Positions 34,035 to 58,835 of a stretch of DNA of 64,000 bases are shown here, piece by piece. Position numbers and translations under genes: made by a program. Source of the stretch: Asterias rubens (taxonomy: Eukaryota > Echinodermata > Asteroidea > Forcipulatida > Asteriidae); assembly GCF_902459465.1 (NCBI RefSeq), contig NC_047062.1, forward strand, positions 1,676,501 to 1,740,500, read 5' to 3'. The notes beneath the pieces are model-generated. The model searched no databases. It was not told where the DNA came from and saw only the letters and a program-made list of their open reading frames with translations. Position 1 is the first letter of the stretch. Every line of letters begins with the position of its first letter.

Positions 34035-34621
34035 ATTAACTATTCCCATTAATGTTCAGAGTCATTAGACCCTCCCTTTAACAAGCATTAGAATGATACC
34101 ACAGCCCCAAAATACATTTCATGTGGTGTCATCTGTATAAGCAGTTTGTGACATTGGCATGACGAGTAGGCCTTGAGGGGGGACAAGTCGACTTCCGATA
34201 CCGGATCAATAACATAGCCCCCCCCCCCACCCCTGCCATTTTTGTTATGTCACCCTCCCATTTCCGTTGTCCGTGTCGCGTTTTGCCGGCCTGGAGGTCA
34301 AGTTGAAAAAAATAATGACTGTTCTGGTTAGGGATTTCTGATTTTAAAGTGACTCACTACATCCGTCGTGTTCTTGAAAATACAGAGGTTTGTAAATGCA
34401 TAAATACTGACCAGAAATAACAAGGTGGGGGATGGTGCAGGTTATATGCACTGAAAAGGCCAAAACTTACAGTGGTCTCCAGTCTCAAGTTGTCTGACTT
34501 GTGGCCGTTTCTCCCGAAACGTTTAATTAATTTTTTTTACAAAAACTTTTATATATAGATTCTAAAATGTACAGACCTTCATTTAAGGTATTACATGAAA
34601 AATCCAATCCTACCATGTATT

Positions 34622-34974
34622 GTAAAGACCCTGGACACTATTGGTAATTGTCAAAGACCAGTCTTCTCAACATATGCATAAACCATGTGAAAATTTGAGC
34701 TCAATTGGTCGTCGAAGTTGCGAGATGATAATGAAAGAAAAAATACACCTTGTCGCTTGCGGTTGTGTGCATTCAGATGCTTGAATTCGGGCCCTCAAAT
34801 TCTAAATCTGAGGTCTCGAAATCAAATTCGCAGAAAAAATACTTCCTTCTCGAAAACTACTTCACTTCAGAGGGAGCCGTTTCTCACAATGTTTTATACT
34901 ATCAGCCTCTCCCCATTACTCGTTCTAAGTAAGGTATTATGCTAATAGTTATTTTGAGTATTAACTGCCTTTAA
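34622..34974 (+). mobile_element. Family A MITE
   Basis: Begins gtaaagaccctggacactat and ends gagtattaactgcctttaa. The right terminal repeat has a small deletion (the caatagtgtcc part is missing). Confidence 0.82.
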
Positions 34975-35598
34975 ACTAATAATGATTATATATGCCGTGC
35001 AAATCTCACGAGTATTCGAGAACATTTTTGACCATGGTCCCACGAACCTAAATGCTTAACGCGTGAATGATGTAGACTTGCGCACTTTAATCGAGTCCTA
35101 TGGTTCAAACACACGCGAGACTTGGCAGTTGGCGGGATCCTGAAACTACATTAGATCACGTCCATAAGCCATGTGCAAACAAATTATTTGTATGTAAGGG
35201 CATGTACACGTTTGCATTTTGTACTTTGACAGTTTTTATAGGTTCATCGTGTTTAAACAGCATCGTATTATACATACAGCATCATCTTGACAACGAACAT
35301 CTTTCAGCGAAAACGGACAATGTTGAACTTTGAAACACTGAGTAAATGTAATGATCACAGCATAATGTATCGTAGGTGAGCCAAAGTGCATGGATATTAA
35401 TGGATTCAGACATCTTTGAAATTCATCAGCATAATGGAGAGGATAGCCTCATCCTCCACTGTTCAACGTTTGATGATCTTAGAGTTTGATTATATTCCCA
35501 CCACACTTATCGATTTTGTTGCTGTACCTAGCTTGCACAATAATGAGGAAACATTATTGGGCTTACGGTCACGGAACCATGACATTTGAAACAAGTCC

Positions 35599-35970
35599 TT
35601 AAAGGCAGTGGACACTATTGGTAATTGTCAAAGACTAGTCTTCACAGTTGGTGTATCTCAACATACGCTTAACATAACAAACCTGTGCAAATTTGAGCTC
35701 TTGGTCGCCGAAGCTGCGAGATATAATGCACGAAAAAACACCTTGTCACACGAAGGTGTGTGCTTTCAGATGCTTGATTTCGAGACCTCAAATTTTAAAT
35801 CTGAGGTCTCGAAATCAAATTCGTGGAAAATTACTTCTTTAACTATGTCACTTCAGAGGGAGCTGTTTCTCACAATGTTTTATACTATCAACCTCTACCC
35901 ATTACTCATAATCAAGTAAGGTTATGATAATACTAATTAATTTTAGTAATTACCTATAGTGTCCACTTCA
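35599..35970 (+). mobile_element. Family A MITE
   Basis: Begins TTAAAGGCAGTGGACACTAT. The right end is degenerate at tagtgtccacttca and lacks the final TTAA. Confidence 0.85.
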
Positions 35971-37100
35971 GTCATGTTTTAACGTACTGCTGTAAAACAA
36001 CATAATGGGAACATGTTCATCAGACAATTTCCCCTTGAATCTTCAGGCGTGTGGTAAATTACACCGGCAGACGAAATTGCATGTGACAAGTTTGGCTTTA
36101 TAATTATGCACTTTAAAGTAATAAATTCAATCTTCCATTTTTGCCAAAGACTTTACTACCGGTAATAAAATGAGGCTGCGCAGTGTAGCAGTGTCATTTA
36201 TCTCTAATAATAATACAAGTGACATCAACTGACAAATAAAAAAGTCCAAGTGAACTTGGAGCGTACCTGACGACTGTTCATTTTGACAACGGCCACAATT
36301 ACTTCGTAATTTATTTAATCATTGTCGTATAGTTTGTATTAATTCCAACAGAGTAAGCTTCAAGAAACAGAACCAAACACTCTGTGAAGTCTTCAGCTTG
36401 AAATGACCAAACATTAAAATGTTTTTTTTTTTAAACGTAAAGTATCGCTGACAATTATTAGAACGTGAAAACACAATTTAGCTCTCACAAAAAAACAGAG
36501 AATTAATACACCGAACTCAACTCAAACGTTCTGACCGTGTTTTGTTTTCAGCGTCTGTTCAATTAATGACAAAATGTCATGGTTTTGATACCTATGAAGC
36601 CCAATAAAAAGATACAATCTGACTGCGTTGTTATAAGATTTGACTTACATTTTAATGTGAATTCAGGCTGGAATTATAGACCATCTATTTACATGACTTT
36701 ACAACATCCCCGTGTGCTCATCAGGAGCAAAAATGATTGAGACAACCATGAAATACTTTTTCTCTATAACAACTGATTTATTTTGTGCAACTTTAACCGA
36801 AATAACCCAGCTGTTTTGTGTACCGGCATGATCACGTACAGTCTCAGCTGGTAAAAATAACCTTTGAGCAAACAATCTAGTTTTCGTTCTCTGGGGTAAA
36901 ATACTGTACAAAATCAATCACCTCAACTGGCACCTAAGTCATTTACCAAAACAGCAGAATTAGCTCCGAATGCCGTTGGCTTCGTCTGAAGCAATTGATA
37001 CCAAGTGTCGATTGAATAGGAGGCGGACGCCAGACCACTAGACACCATGCAGAGAGGGCGTTAGGACAAGGCGCCTGTGAAGCTAAAACATGGGCCCAAT
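35971..37100. other. No gene seen
   Basis: AT-rich. It may hold the 3' end of the minus-strand ankyrin gene transcript or lie beyond it. No ORF of interest. Confidence 0.5.
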
Positions 37101-37440
37101 GGTATACTGGACACTATTGGCAATTATTAGCGTACCAACTTACTTGGAAACGAGCAATGGAGAGCTGTTGATAGTATGACATATTGTGAGAAACGGCTCC
37201 CTCGCTGAGGGAAGTAACGCATTTTTGAGAAAAAGGTAAACTCTTACTCAAATAAGATACTTCAGGCCTGACGCCTTTTATTATGCATCTGAAAGCACAC
37301 AACATTTCTTTCGTTATTTTTCTTGCAAATTCAACGACAAATTGAGCCAAAATTTTCACAGGTTTGTTATTTTATGCATGGGGTACACCAAGTGAGAATA
37401 CCGGTTTTTTACAATTACCAAACGTGCCCAGTGCCTTTAA
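37101..37440 (-). mobile_element. Family A MITE (acgtttgg subfamily)
   Basis: Left end ggtatactggacactattgg, right end aaacgtgcccagtgccttta. It lies about 100 bp downstream of the ankyrin gene stop, in its probable 3' region. Confidence 0.82.
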
Positions 37441-37541
37441 AAAAATAGAGAGAAAAAAATACAAGTCATAGAGCCAATGCCATTAACTGTGTATATCGCA
37501 AATGCCCGCCCCAGTAGAAAACAAATATGACTCTGAAGTTT

Positions 37542-38279
37542 TTATGGCAGCTTTCTCCCGCGGTTTATGGTGCCGTTTTGCGCATGATGCTGTGGCACTT
37601 CGTTATAATTCTTCACTGCACGCTGCGCCCATTCAACAACTTTCTCAAACAGTGTACAACAATTCGTCCACAACGTCTCCCACAAATCGATGAATCTGAA
37701 CAGAAATCCATATTTTTCCATCAATTCATGCTGCTGGATTTGCTTGCACATCTCGACCATGAGGAGATCGGCAGTGACCACGTCCTTGGAGAGATCAGCG
37801 GGGGATTCACCGGCCAGAGTCCTCACGAAGAGGTCAGCACCGAAGATGATCAAAAGGCTCACGATGTTCCGGAGACCGTAGGCAGCCGCGGTGTGTAACG
37901 GGGCGTAGCCGTTTGAATCCTGGACGTTTGCGTCAGACCCGCGCGTTAACAGCAACTTCACTGTGTCCAAGTTGCGATTCAACACCGCTTGGTGGAGAGC
38001 TGTCAACCCGATATGATTCCGGGCATTCATGTCGATCTGGGCCCCGTGTGTGCTGAGGATCTTATCAAGCTCAAAGTTGTCCTGTTGCTGGACGGCAGAC
38101 TGGAAGCGAACATCGAGAGGGAATGTAATATGGCGACATGCAACGAGCAGTGGCTCGTCATCTTCTTCCAGGTCGAATGAAGGGCTCGGGTACGTTCGAT
38201 ATCGCACCCTACGCCGTCGAAGTGCCCTCTCTTTATAATCTTTAGAACCAGACATACTCAGTGACGATTTCAATTCCAT
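37542..38279 (-). CDS. PPP1R27: Ankyrin-repeat protein resembling protein phosphatase 1 regulatory subunit 27
   Basis: Uninterrupted 245-aa frame on the minus strand, with an in-frame TGA 15 nt upstream of the chosen ATG (a second Met at residue 9 is also possible). Residues 1-45 are basic then acidic (RRRRVRYR, LEEDDE). RHITF at 49-53 fits the RVxF docking consensus for PP1. It is followed by PLDVRF and ankyrin repeats at about 56-87, 89-121 (GLTALHQAV, VKLLLTRGSDANVQD) and 122-154 (GYAPLHTAAAYG, LLIIFGADL), plus a partial one to about 175. The order RVxF, short linker, ankyrin repeats is that of PPP1R27 (DYSFIP1) and, more distantly, MYPT proteins. Human PPP1R27 is 154 aa. The extra C-terminus here (about 180-245, with aromatic-rich FLFRFIDLWETLW) is not recognised. 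Likely a cytosolic PP1 regulator. Further 5' noncoding exons cannot be excluded. Confidence 0.72.
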   Translation of the reverse strand: MELKSSLSMSGSKDYKERALRRRRVRYRTYPSPSFDLEEDDEPLLVACRHITFPLDVRFQSAVQQQDNFELDKILSTHGAQIDMNARNHIGLTALHQAVLNRNLDTVKLLLTRGSDANVQDSNGYAPLHTAAAYGLRNIVSLLIIFGADLFVRTLAGESPADLSKDVVTADLLMVEMCKQIQQHELMEKYGFLFRFIDLWETLWTNCCTLFEKVVEWAQRAVKNYNEVPQHHAQNGTINRGRKLP

Positions 38280-39366
38280 GTCAAATTTACATCATAAATA
38301 AAGGAATTTCCACCGTACAAAATTACAATTCCTTATTAGCGTTGAGTTGGCACATAATCCACTGCTGTGCATTGAATTTCCTCACTGAGACAACAGCCGT
38401 TGATTTCCTCATTTTGTTTCAGAACGCAAGCAACTTTAGGTAAACTGTCATCATGCATCGTATGTCCCTCTAAGTGTATTCACATGGTGACTCGTACATG
38501 GGCATCACTTTCCTCCAACAAAACGCCACCAAGATCCGTGTAATGTGAATAGAACTTCATCCAGCACAACACTGCTACTGCACTAGCTCCCACGTCGTCT
38601 TTCAGTGCAGCTGGAACTCAAAACTCCCCAGCTCTATCCCTGGTGAACTTGATAACCTTACGCAGGTTCAATAGCTCATTCCCAAAGCCAATGGATCGAA
38701 GCGACAGTTATAGTGACTCGAGGCAGTCACTCTCTCCTTGCCTTTTTGTATGACCTTGCTACCGTATGTTCCGCATACTGCTCTAGTCCCCATGGTCCTG
38801 CTCTCAAGTATACGTTGATATTATAAGTCCACACGATAGGGGCCCTCTATAAATGCGAAATGTCAATACAAACACTGGTATGCTTTCTGTATCTGGTGAA
38901 AAAAAAAAATACATTTCATTTCAGCTCCTTTCGATGTTTGCATACAGAATTCCAGTGGGTTGCCACGAGCCCTTTCACGGTGTGTGATACACGACGATGC
39001 GCATGTAAATCTGCTGTCGCTGCTCATAAAGGACGGGCCGTCCGGTCGCCCGGGTGAGCGATATAACGAATGCTTGGATCGCACTGCGGGCCTTGCCGGT
39101 GGGTGCAACTAATGACGAACACCAAATCCCGTGTTGATTACCGCCGTGTGCTTGTGATGACAATCTACATCACAACTAATTATAAAACAGCTCGTCTGAA
39201 AAAACCTGTCTACCTCAGTTGACCTTGCCTTTTCTTTAACCAGCTATTAAGGGCCACTTTATTAGCGCCAGTTTGAAAGAAAAAACTCACGTGTAAATAT
39301 TTGCTCATTATAATATAAATGTAACAAACAATTCATTGTCATTTTGCGCTTAACCCAAATTACACT
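38280..39366. other. Upstream region of the ankyrin-repeat gene
   Basis: The minus-strand promoter and any leader exon would be here. No core motif stands out, and frames are shorter than 82 codons. Confidence 0.5.
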
Positions 39367-39456
39367 ATTGATTAGAAATGCAAGGGCACCTACATAATAG
39401 CCATAAACTCTCATAAAAATTAAAAAAATGTAGCTGTTATATAAAGCGAGACTTAA
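39367..39456. repeat. Direct repeat flanking a MITE, left copy
   Basis: Starts attgattagaaatgcaaggg. It matches 39749-39837 with small differences over about 90 bp, ending gcgagacttaa versus gcaagactttaa. Confidence 0.82.
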
Positions 39457-39745
39457 AGGCACTGGACACTTGGGTAATTACTCAAAATAATTGTTGGCAT
39501 AACATTTAACAAGTTACTTGGTAACGAGCAATGGAGAGCTGTTGATAGGCCCCTAGTGTAAAACATTGTGAGAATAGCTCCCTCTGAAGTAATGTAGTTT
39601 TTGAGAAAGGTAATTTCTAACTCAAATAATGAAATACTTCAGCTGAAGCCTTTTAGTATGCATTTGAAAGCTCACAAAAGTAATGCAATGTTTTTTCGTC
39701 CATAGTTCTTTTGCAAATTCGATGTCAATTAAAAACCCAATAAAT
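39453..39745 (-). mobile_element. Family A MITE, truncated, between direct repeats
   Basis: Begins ttaaaggcactggacacttg and runs to about 39745 without its second terminal repeat. It is bracketed by two 90-bp direct repeats of host-like sequence (39367-39456 and 39749-39837). Confidence 0.78.
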
Positions 39746-39748
39746 TGT

Positions 39749-39837
39749 ATTGATTAGAAATGCAAGGGCACCCGCATAATAATGATCATAAACTCTCCTA
39801 TAAAACTAAATAATGTAACTTAAAAGCAAGACTTTAA
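39749..39837. repeat. Direct repeat flanking a MITE, right copy
   Basis: Counterpart of 39367-39456. Far too long for a transposon target-site duplication, so it points to a local duplication or unequal exchange around the MITE. Confidence 0.82.
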
Positions 39838-40971
39838 CGACTACGAGGTAACAGCTGGGGCTGCCGACCGACCGCCAAGAGTGTGCCGTCTCCTACGACC
39901 AGAACCCGGGGGAACATGGTTCGCAACCGCACCGCTCCATCACTCTTCCTACACACGTCTCTCCGATGACATCAAGTGCAAGCCAGCGTGCTTTCAAGTG
40001 CTCAATATAAACGTGTGCTTCTTGTCTAGTTGTTCTTTCGCGCTTTTTTTTATTCTCCCCCCCTCGGCTGGAACACAAGTGGGTCTTGAATATCAGAGAC
40101 CTGGCAGAAAAAAATTTGAAACAGGTAGCTGCTTGTGCATGGCTTTATTATGTATATGTCTACATGCTGTGTGGGCATTGCCATTATATTAGTGTATTAA
40201 AGGGTGCTGAAAAGAATACTAAGGCTATGGCACTACCACTTTGCTCCTGCTGTCGCCGTTTTTAAATAAAGTTATCTGGAATACTGAGAAACAAACTTGC
40301 TTAAAGGCATTGTATACCTTTGCAGGTCACTTGTAACCGTTCGATTGTTTTAATTATATACACACCCCGTGAAAGAAAATTTCATTTCAAAAGTGGTCGC
40401 ATTTTTTAGTCGCCGATCAAAGACGAATACAGACCCTTTAAAAACACATGCACAACAATGACTTTGGAATTCCTTTAAAGTGTTTTGGTTTGCATATTAT
40501 TTTATTAATGACTATCTCATTAATATGAGATTTAAGGATGCCAAATTGAGACAGTCAAATTGACATGGAATTTGACTCTCCTGATTATAGCGGCATGCAT
40601 CCATCCGGTGAATTGTATACACCAGAAGTTCCTGCCTCATAAGGAGTTCACTCAATCAAATCCTCCTACTTGTAGTAAATTTCATACATCACTACACTTC
40701 GACTGTGAACACTCCATCAAAAGGACTTTATAGAAAGCCTATCGTCCATTTTGTTTGTAGTTGTGTTTTCAAAGCCCCATGTACACTCAAATAACTACCA
40801 ATTACCAATGGGCCTGACCCTTGTCTGGGTCAGTTTGACCCAGAATCTGTTTCAAAATGAACAAAGAAATGCTTCAAACTGACATAGAATCTGGCATTTT
40901 TTTGCCAATTTCTTGAAAGGTCAGGCTCAACGGGGCTCAGAATCCAGGTAAATTCTTACAGTGTAGCCTTT

Positions 40972-41334
40972 TTAAAGGCAGTGGACACTATTGGTAATTA
41001 CTCAAAATAATTATTAGCATAAAACCTTACTTGAACAAGTAATGGGGAGCTGTTGAAAGTATAAAACAGTGTGAGAAACGGCTCCCTCTAATGTGGAGTA
41101 GTTTTCGAGTAATTTTCCACAAAATTGATTTCGAGACCTCAAGTTTAGAATCTGAGGTCCCGAAAGCACACCACTTCGTGTGACAAGGTTTTTTCTTTCA
41201 TAGTTATCTCGCAACTCCGACGACCAACCGAGCTCACATTTTCACAGGCTTGTTATTTTATGCATATTATGTTGAGATACAGCAAGTGAGAAGACTGGTC
41301 TTTGACATTTACCAATAGTGTCCACTGGCTTTAA
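40972..41334 (-). mobile_element. Family A MITE
   Basis: TTAAAGGCAGTGGACACTAT at the left, tgtccactggctttaa at the right, with several internal deletions. Confidence 0.86.
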
Positions 41335-42100
41335 CATACTCGGTGTTTGTGTAGCCGCAAACAAGCCACCCTCACTTGAAAGTACGGCGCAGCCCTTGTG
41401 CTCTCCTAAATAATAATATTGTACAATGTTTTCGCCGCTAGATGTGTAAACGGTTTCAATTAGTACAGAAGCGCGTCATCAGAATTCAAACTGGATAGCC
41501 CTGTACGCATACCTGTCAATGTTTCTTTTGTTCTTTCCATTGTCCCTGTTGTGATCCTCCCAAATACTATGTACACAAAATTCCTAAAAGGACATCCCTC
41601 TTCAGAGATTCCCAGGTGTAGACTTTTGTTAATAAAATAGCCAATGTTCAAACACTGATATCCTTAAAAGCAAATAAGCACACAGGCCCGACGGCCTACA
41701 ACTTTTGCAAGTATTAGACGACTTCACTCGTGTAATAAAACATGTAATTGGATGCTGCACTATTCCTTCATAACTGTACCTAAGACACAACTCTGCTGCA
41801 ATAATGCAGATATGGTCCATACTGACTGCTGTATACTCAGCTATAGGCCTTGCCCCGCCAGATCTGCCACATCATTACAATCGCCTGCACCCGAAAAGAA
41901 GTTGACCGTGATTTTGTGATTTGTGATTTGTGATTTTGTTTTCAAATGACACTCAAGAACATCTTATAAAGCACTCTCTCTTGCTCATAAAACAAGAATG
42001 AAAGAAATCAGTCATTCCTAAGAGGAGATGTGTCTTGCAAGCTGTTTACAGAATTATGACAAAACAAATGAGTGACTTTTTGTTATACCCTTTGCTACTA

Positions 42101-42484
42101 TTAAAGGCAGTGGACACTATTGGTAATTACTCAAAATAATTATCAGCATAAAACCTCACTTGGTAACGAGTAATGGGGAAAGGTTGATAGTATAACACAT
42201 TGTGAGAAACGGCTTCCTCTAAAGTGACGTAGTTTTTGAGAAAGAAGTAATTTTCAACGAATTTGATTTCGAGACCTCAAGTTTAAAATTTAAGGTCTCG
42301 CAATCAACCATCTGAAAGCACACAACCTTTTGTGACAAGGGTGTTTTTTTCTTTCTTTCATAGTTATCTCGCAACTCCGACGACCAATCAAGCTCAAATT
42401 GTCACAGGTTTGTTATTTTATGCATATGCTGAGATACACCAAGTTAGAAGACTGGTCTTTGAAAATTACCAATGTGTCTTTAAA
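42101..42484 (-). mobile_element. Family A MITE
   Basis: TTAAAGGCAGTGGACACTAT at the left. The right end is shortened to accaatgtgtctttaa, which runs straight into a second diverged element. Confidence 0.85.
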
Positions 42485-42858
42485 GCCATTATACACTTTC
42501 GGTACAGAAACAAAAAAAATCCACGATTTACAAATAACTTACAGGGTTTACAGAAGGTAATGGTGAAAGACTTCTCTTGAAATATATATTCCATTAAATG
42601 CTTTACTTTTTGAGAAAGCATTAAAACAATATCAATTCTCGATAGCGATCAAATTACGAATTTATTTTGAACACGTGCCATGACACGGCGAAACGTGCGG
42701 AAACAATGGTGGGTTTTCCCGTTATTTTCTCCCGACTCCGATGACCAATTGAGCCTAAATTTTCACAGGTTTGTTATTTTATATATATATTAGTTGTGAT
42801 ACACGAAGTGTGGGCCTTGGACAATACTGTTTACCGAAAGTGTCCAATGGCCTTAAAC
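42485..42858 (-). mobile_element. Chimeric MITE remnant
   Basis: The first half (gccattatacactttcgg, ttacagggtttacagaagg, gagaaagcattaaaac) resembles the foldback elements at 7861 and 17361. The second half (gatgaccaattgagcctaaa to gtgtccaatggccttaa) is family A. Recombination between families or a nested insertion could explain it. Confidence 0.55.
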
Positions 42859-43319
42859 TCATGTTTAGATCCAGTCTATAGTAACACTCCACGGCTACAA
42901 AATATACATGAGTGCTTTCAGTAAAACAGGCATAACTTCTCTAAAAAATATTCCATTTGTTTCATTCTTTTTTTAAGATAAGCAGTAAAAATGCTTGTGT
43001 ATTATGAGTTTCACCGGGTTTTGGGTGTGTCAATGATTTCTTAAATCATCCTCGGTCAACTTCTTTTTGACCCTTTAGGCCTACAGAACAAGCATTAGAT
43101 TTGCCAGAGATTTAGCCACGCTTCCCCAGAAATTTAGAAATAATACAAAGAAAGAGTGGTGCGTCAATTTCAGACTAAGCTGGTTGGAGGGGGCTCTTTG
43201 TTTTAAAACAAAGAGACTCGAGCTCCTTTGTCTGAAGTTGTTCAACCGACACGCGCTCAGTGAGAGTAATAAAATCACCACAGGAGGGCGCTCTTGAAAT
43301 AAAAATAGAACCTGGCAGA

Positions 43320-43440
43320 CAACACGTGTGCACTTTGGTATTGGAAATACCCGTATTGGAAATACCCGATCATTATTACGAGAAGAATGTGCGGTGTCCG
43401 GACGGCTACCATATGATAATATTAATCTGAACTTAGGAAG
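43320..43440 (+). promoter_or_regulatory. Possible 5' noncoding exon / promoter area upstream of RECQL
   Basis: The sequence ending at 43440 (..cttaggaag) is followed by gtaagc, a near-ideal splice donor, 1.28 kb before the RECQL start codon. A minus-strand ATG GCG GCC frame opens close by (43515), as often seen at divergent CpG-type promoters. No cDNA evidence is available. The exact start of the exon cannot be seen, so the left edge is arbitrary. Confidence 0.25.
43338..43369. repeat. Short direct repeat
   Basis: tattggaaatacccg occurs twice in tandem, just upstream of the possible RECQL leader exon. Confidence 0.85.
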
Positions 43441-44042
43441 GTAAGCTTTGTGTTTCTTTTTGTCTGAAATATTGGAAGTGGTAGTAGTCTGTACAACTAT
43501 ATTGCTGGCCGCCAATATTGTAGATAATCAAGGTGAATTTGTATCTCTTGTGGGGGTGTCAGCAGACGACGAAATGGTTTGTGTTAAAAATTATATCTGT
43601 CGCCATCGTATTGTTATCGTAGCCTACATGTTTGATGTTGTTTACTGCACTGGTACTCCGAACTCCATTACTGGGACCAGTTCTTAACTTAGTTGGGACA
43701 TAAATGGTTGGGAACACCCGTATTATTTGCTAACATTAGGTCACTGGAACTGTGCATGTAAAAACTGCATCATTCTTTGGTCATGTTTTAACTTAGTTTT
43801 AGTTACATCAGTCTTCACTTTATTTAGTTACACTTGTGGTTTGTTTGTCATTTTTGTTGAATGTTGGTTGTTATAATAATTGTAATGGAAAGAGGAAGGA
43901 GTAAATAAGGACAGGAAATTGGTTGTTCATATAAATAAATTGTGTATTCAATTTTCTGACTAACAGTTACACTATGTATTAACATAATTGCATTTGGCTA
44001 TTTTGATTGAAATATAAATTGATACGCTGGGTTATTCCTCTA

Positions 44043-44130
44043 GTCCTAGAACTATGAATGAGGTTCGTTCCGCTATTGTCTCCATGTTGAGATGATACTC
44101 AATAGCAGAACGAACCTCATAGTTCTAGGA
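44043..44130. repeat. Hairpin with about 33-bp arms upstream of RECQL
   Basis: tcctagaactatgaatgagg ttcgtt pairs with aacgaacctcatagttctagga. The arms differ by a 3-4 nt indel. Remnant of a foldback element is likely. Confidence 0.82.
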
Positions 44131-44723
44131 GTAATTAAAAGGCTTCTTGATATGGTGTGTAATCATACCCTTTTTGCTGTTTGGAGGATTTTGGTTCAAA
44201 CTTCATTCTAAAATTCACTGTGGATGGAGGGATTGCATCATTAAATACTGACACACATCGCAAACAATTTGTGCGATAATTAATTATAGCACATTTCCCC
44301 GACTAGCTTGGCAAAAGGTATAGATTTGATTGCTCCCTGCCTAAAGAGCAGGGCTGGAATGACACGGAGGCCAAGGTTCATTGCCCCTGGTCTTGGCCTT
44401 GGTGCCACTTCAAAAGTTTCCCAGAGACTTTAAGATTTCTCATGGAAGTGCCCTTTGAAACATGAAAATGGCCTTGCCCTTTTAAATATTAAGCGTTTTA
44501 ATAAAAAAAAAAATTTTTTTAATTGGACTACATGTACATGGAACAGTCAAAGTCTTATAATTCTTACTAAACAGTTGTGGGACCCTTTTTGTCTTTGATT
44601 TCCAAACTAGCACGGGAATTTATAATCGAGGTCTTCTTGTAGCCCAACTTGGAGCAGTTTGTAGATTGGTTCGTTTGATTCAGAGATTCACAGAGTAGCC
44701 AACCAAGCTGTACGTCGGTCATA

Positions 44724-57698
<12,975 letters not shown>

Positions 57699-58019
57699 TG
57701 GTTTTGTAGTATGGCCCTTCATTCTTCAGCCTTATCCTCATTCTGTAGCCTCATTATTCTATTGCCTTTCAATCAAGGTATTCAGTTTGATTGGTGTGCA
57801 GAGAATGTTAACAAAACATGCTTCATTACGCTCCATTAAAAAATACATCCTTTTCAATGACCAAGTGTGTTAACATCCAATCACTTGGGTCATTAAACTT
57901 AAAGGATGATAAGTTAAATTACTAGATCCTGGAAAAGCAATTACATGGAGTTGGGGATAACTGGTGAATGTTACCAGACGAAAAGGATGTGTCTTTTAAG
58001 CCTCATTCTTTAATAGAGC
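57699..58019 (+). other. Probable 3' UTR of RECQL
   Basis: Follows the TGA at 57696-57698. attaaa occurs at about 57835 and 57893 as possible polyadenylation signals; no aataaa was seen before the SINE-rich segment. Confidence 0.5.
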
Positions 58020-58175
58020 ATTCCCTTAATGTTTTTATTATGTTTTAACCATACACCAATGTGTGTAAAGTACTTTATACTCAGTACTTTCCCCAAAAGG
58101 AACAAATCTACAGGCATGTTACTCGGGTGGGATTCGAACCCACGACCTTAGCAATTCTAGAGCAGATAATGCACC
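58020..58175 (-). mobile_element. tRNA-derived SINE end downstream of RECQL
   Basis: gtgggattcgaacccacgac at about 58127 is a perfect reverse B box, and gcaattctagagcagataat follows. The adjoining caccaatgtgtgtaaagtac..agtactttcc module is shared with 57120-57165. Confidence 0.68.
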
Positions 58176-58412
58176 ACTAGATCATCTACAATGTAGCTTG
58201 GCCTTAGCCAGTGGCTAGAGGCAGTGGCTAGAGGCAGTGCGAATCCTATATATTAGCAGCAGATATTTTCCCCAGTCCCCCATTAACTTTATACGTTATC
58301 ATCTTTATGCCACCATATCTCAGAGGTTAATCAATCATTAAGGCTCTTCTGCTAGTTGTGACAGGTTTTTTAAAACAAATGTATACATTATCATCTTTAT
58401 GCCACCATCCGG

Positions 58413-58835
58413 GAAGTGTCGTGGGCGAGCGGTTAAGAGCACCGAATTCAAACTCTGGTGTTTCTGATCAGCAGAGTGTGGGTTCGAATCCCAAGCCGTG
58501 ACACTTGTGTCCTTAAGCAAGACACTTTATCATTGCTTTGTCCTCTGGATGGGACGTAAAGCTGTTGGTCCCATGTGTTGTGTAACGCATGTAAAAGAAC
58601 CCAGTGCACTTATCGAAAAGAGAAGGGGTTCGCCCCGGTGTTCCTGGTTGTGGCTGCTTAATGCGCCGTAGCACCTTGTAAACCCTTATAAGGTGCTAAA
58701 TAATTGGGTCTCAGAATCCATCACTGCAATAACCTATCTTTCTGAAAGTTTGTATATACTCAGCGCCTTGAGTATACCTTGTTTGGTAGATACGTGCGCT
58801 ATGTAAGACTTCGATATTATATTATATTATTATCT
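58413..58835 (+). mobile_element. tRNA-derived SINE, full length, downstream of RECQL
   Basis: Same family as 52881-53267 on the opposite strand. Head gtgtcgtgggcgagcggtta, B box gggttcgaatcccaa, central gatgggacgtaaagctgttg, tail (atatt)n at 58815-58835. Confidence 0.88.

Noticed and set aside
37527..37898. 123-codon + strand frame opposite the ankyrin gene
   Set aside because: Antisense shadow; the minus-strand frame has clear ankyrin consensus residues.
43081..43515. 144-codon minus-strand gene MAASNIVV..
   Set aside because: No recognised family, and the later part is low in coding character. Mentioned only as context for a possible divergent promoter.
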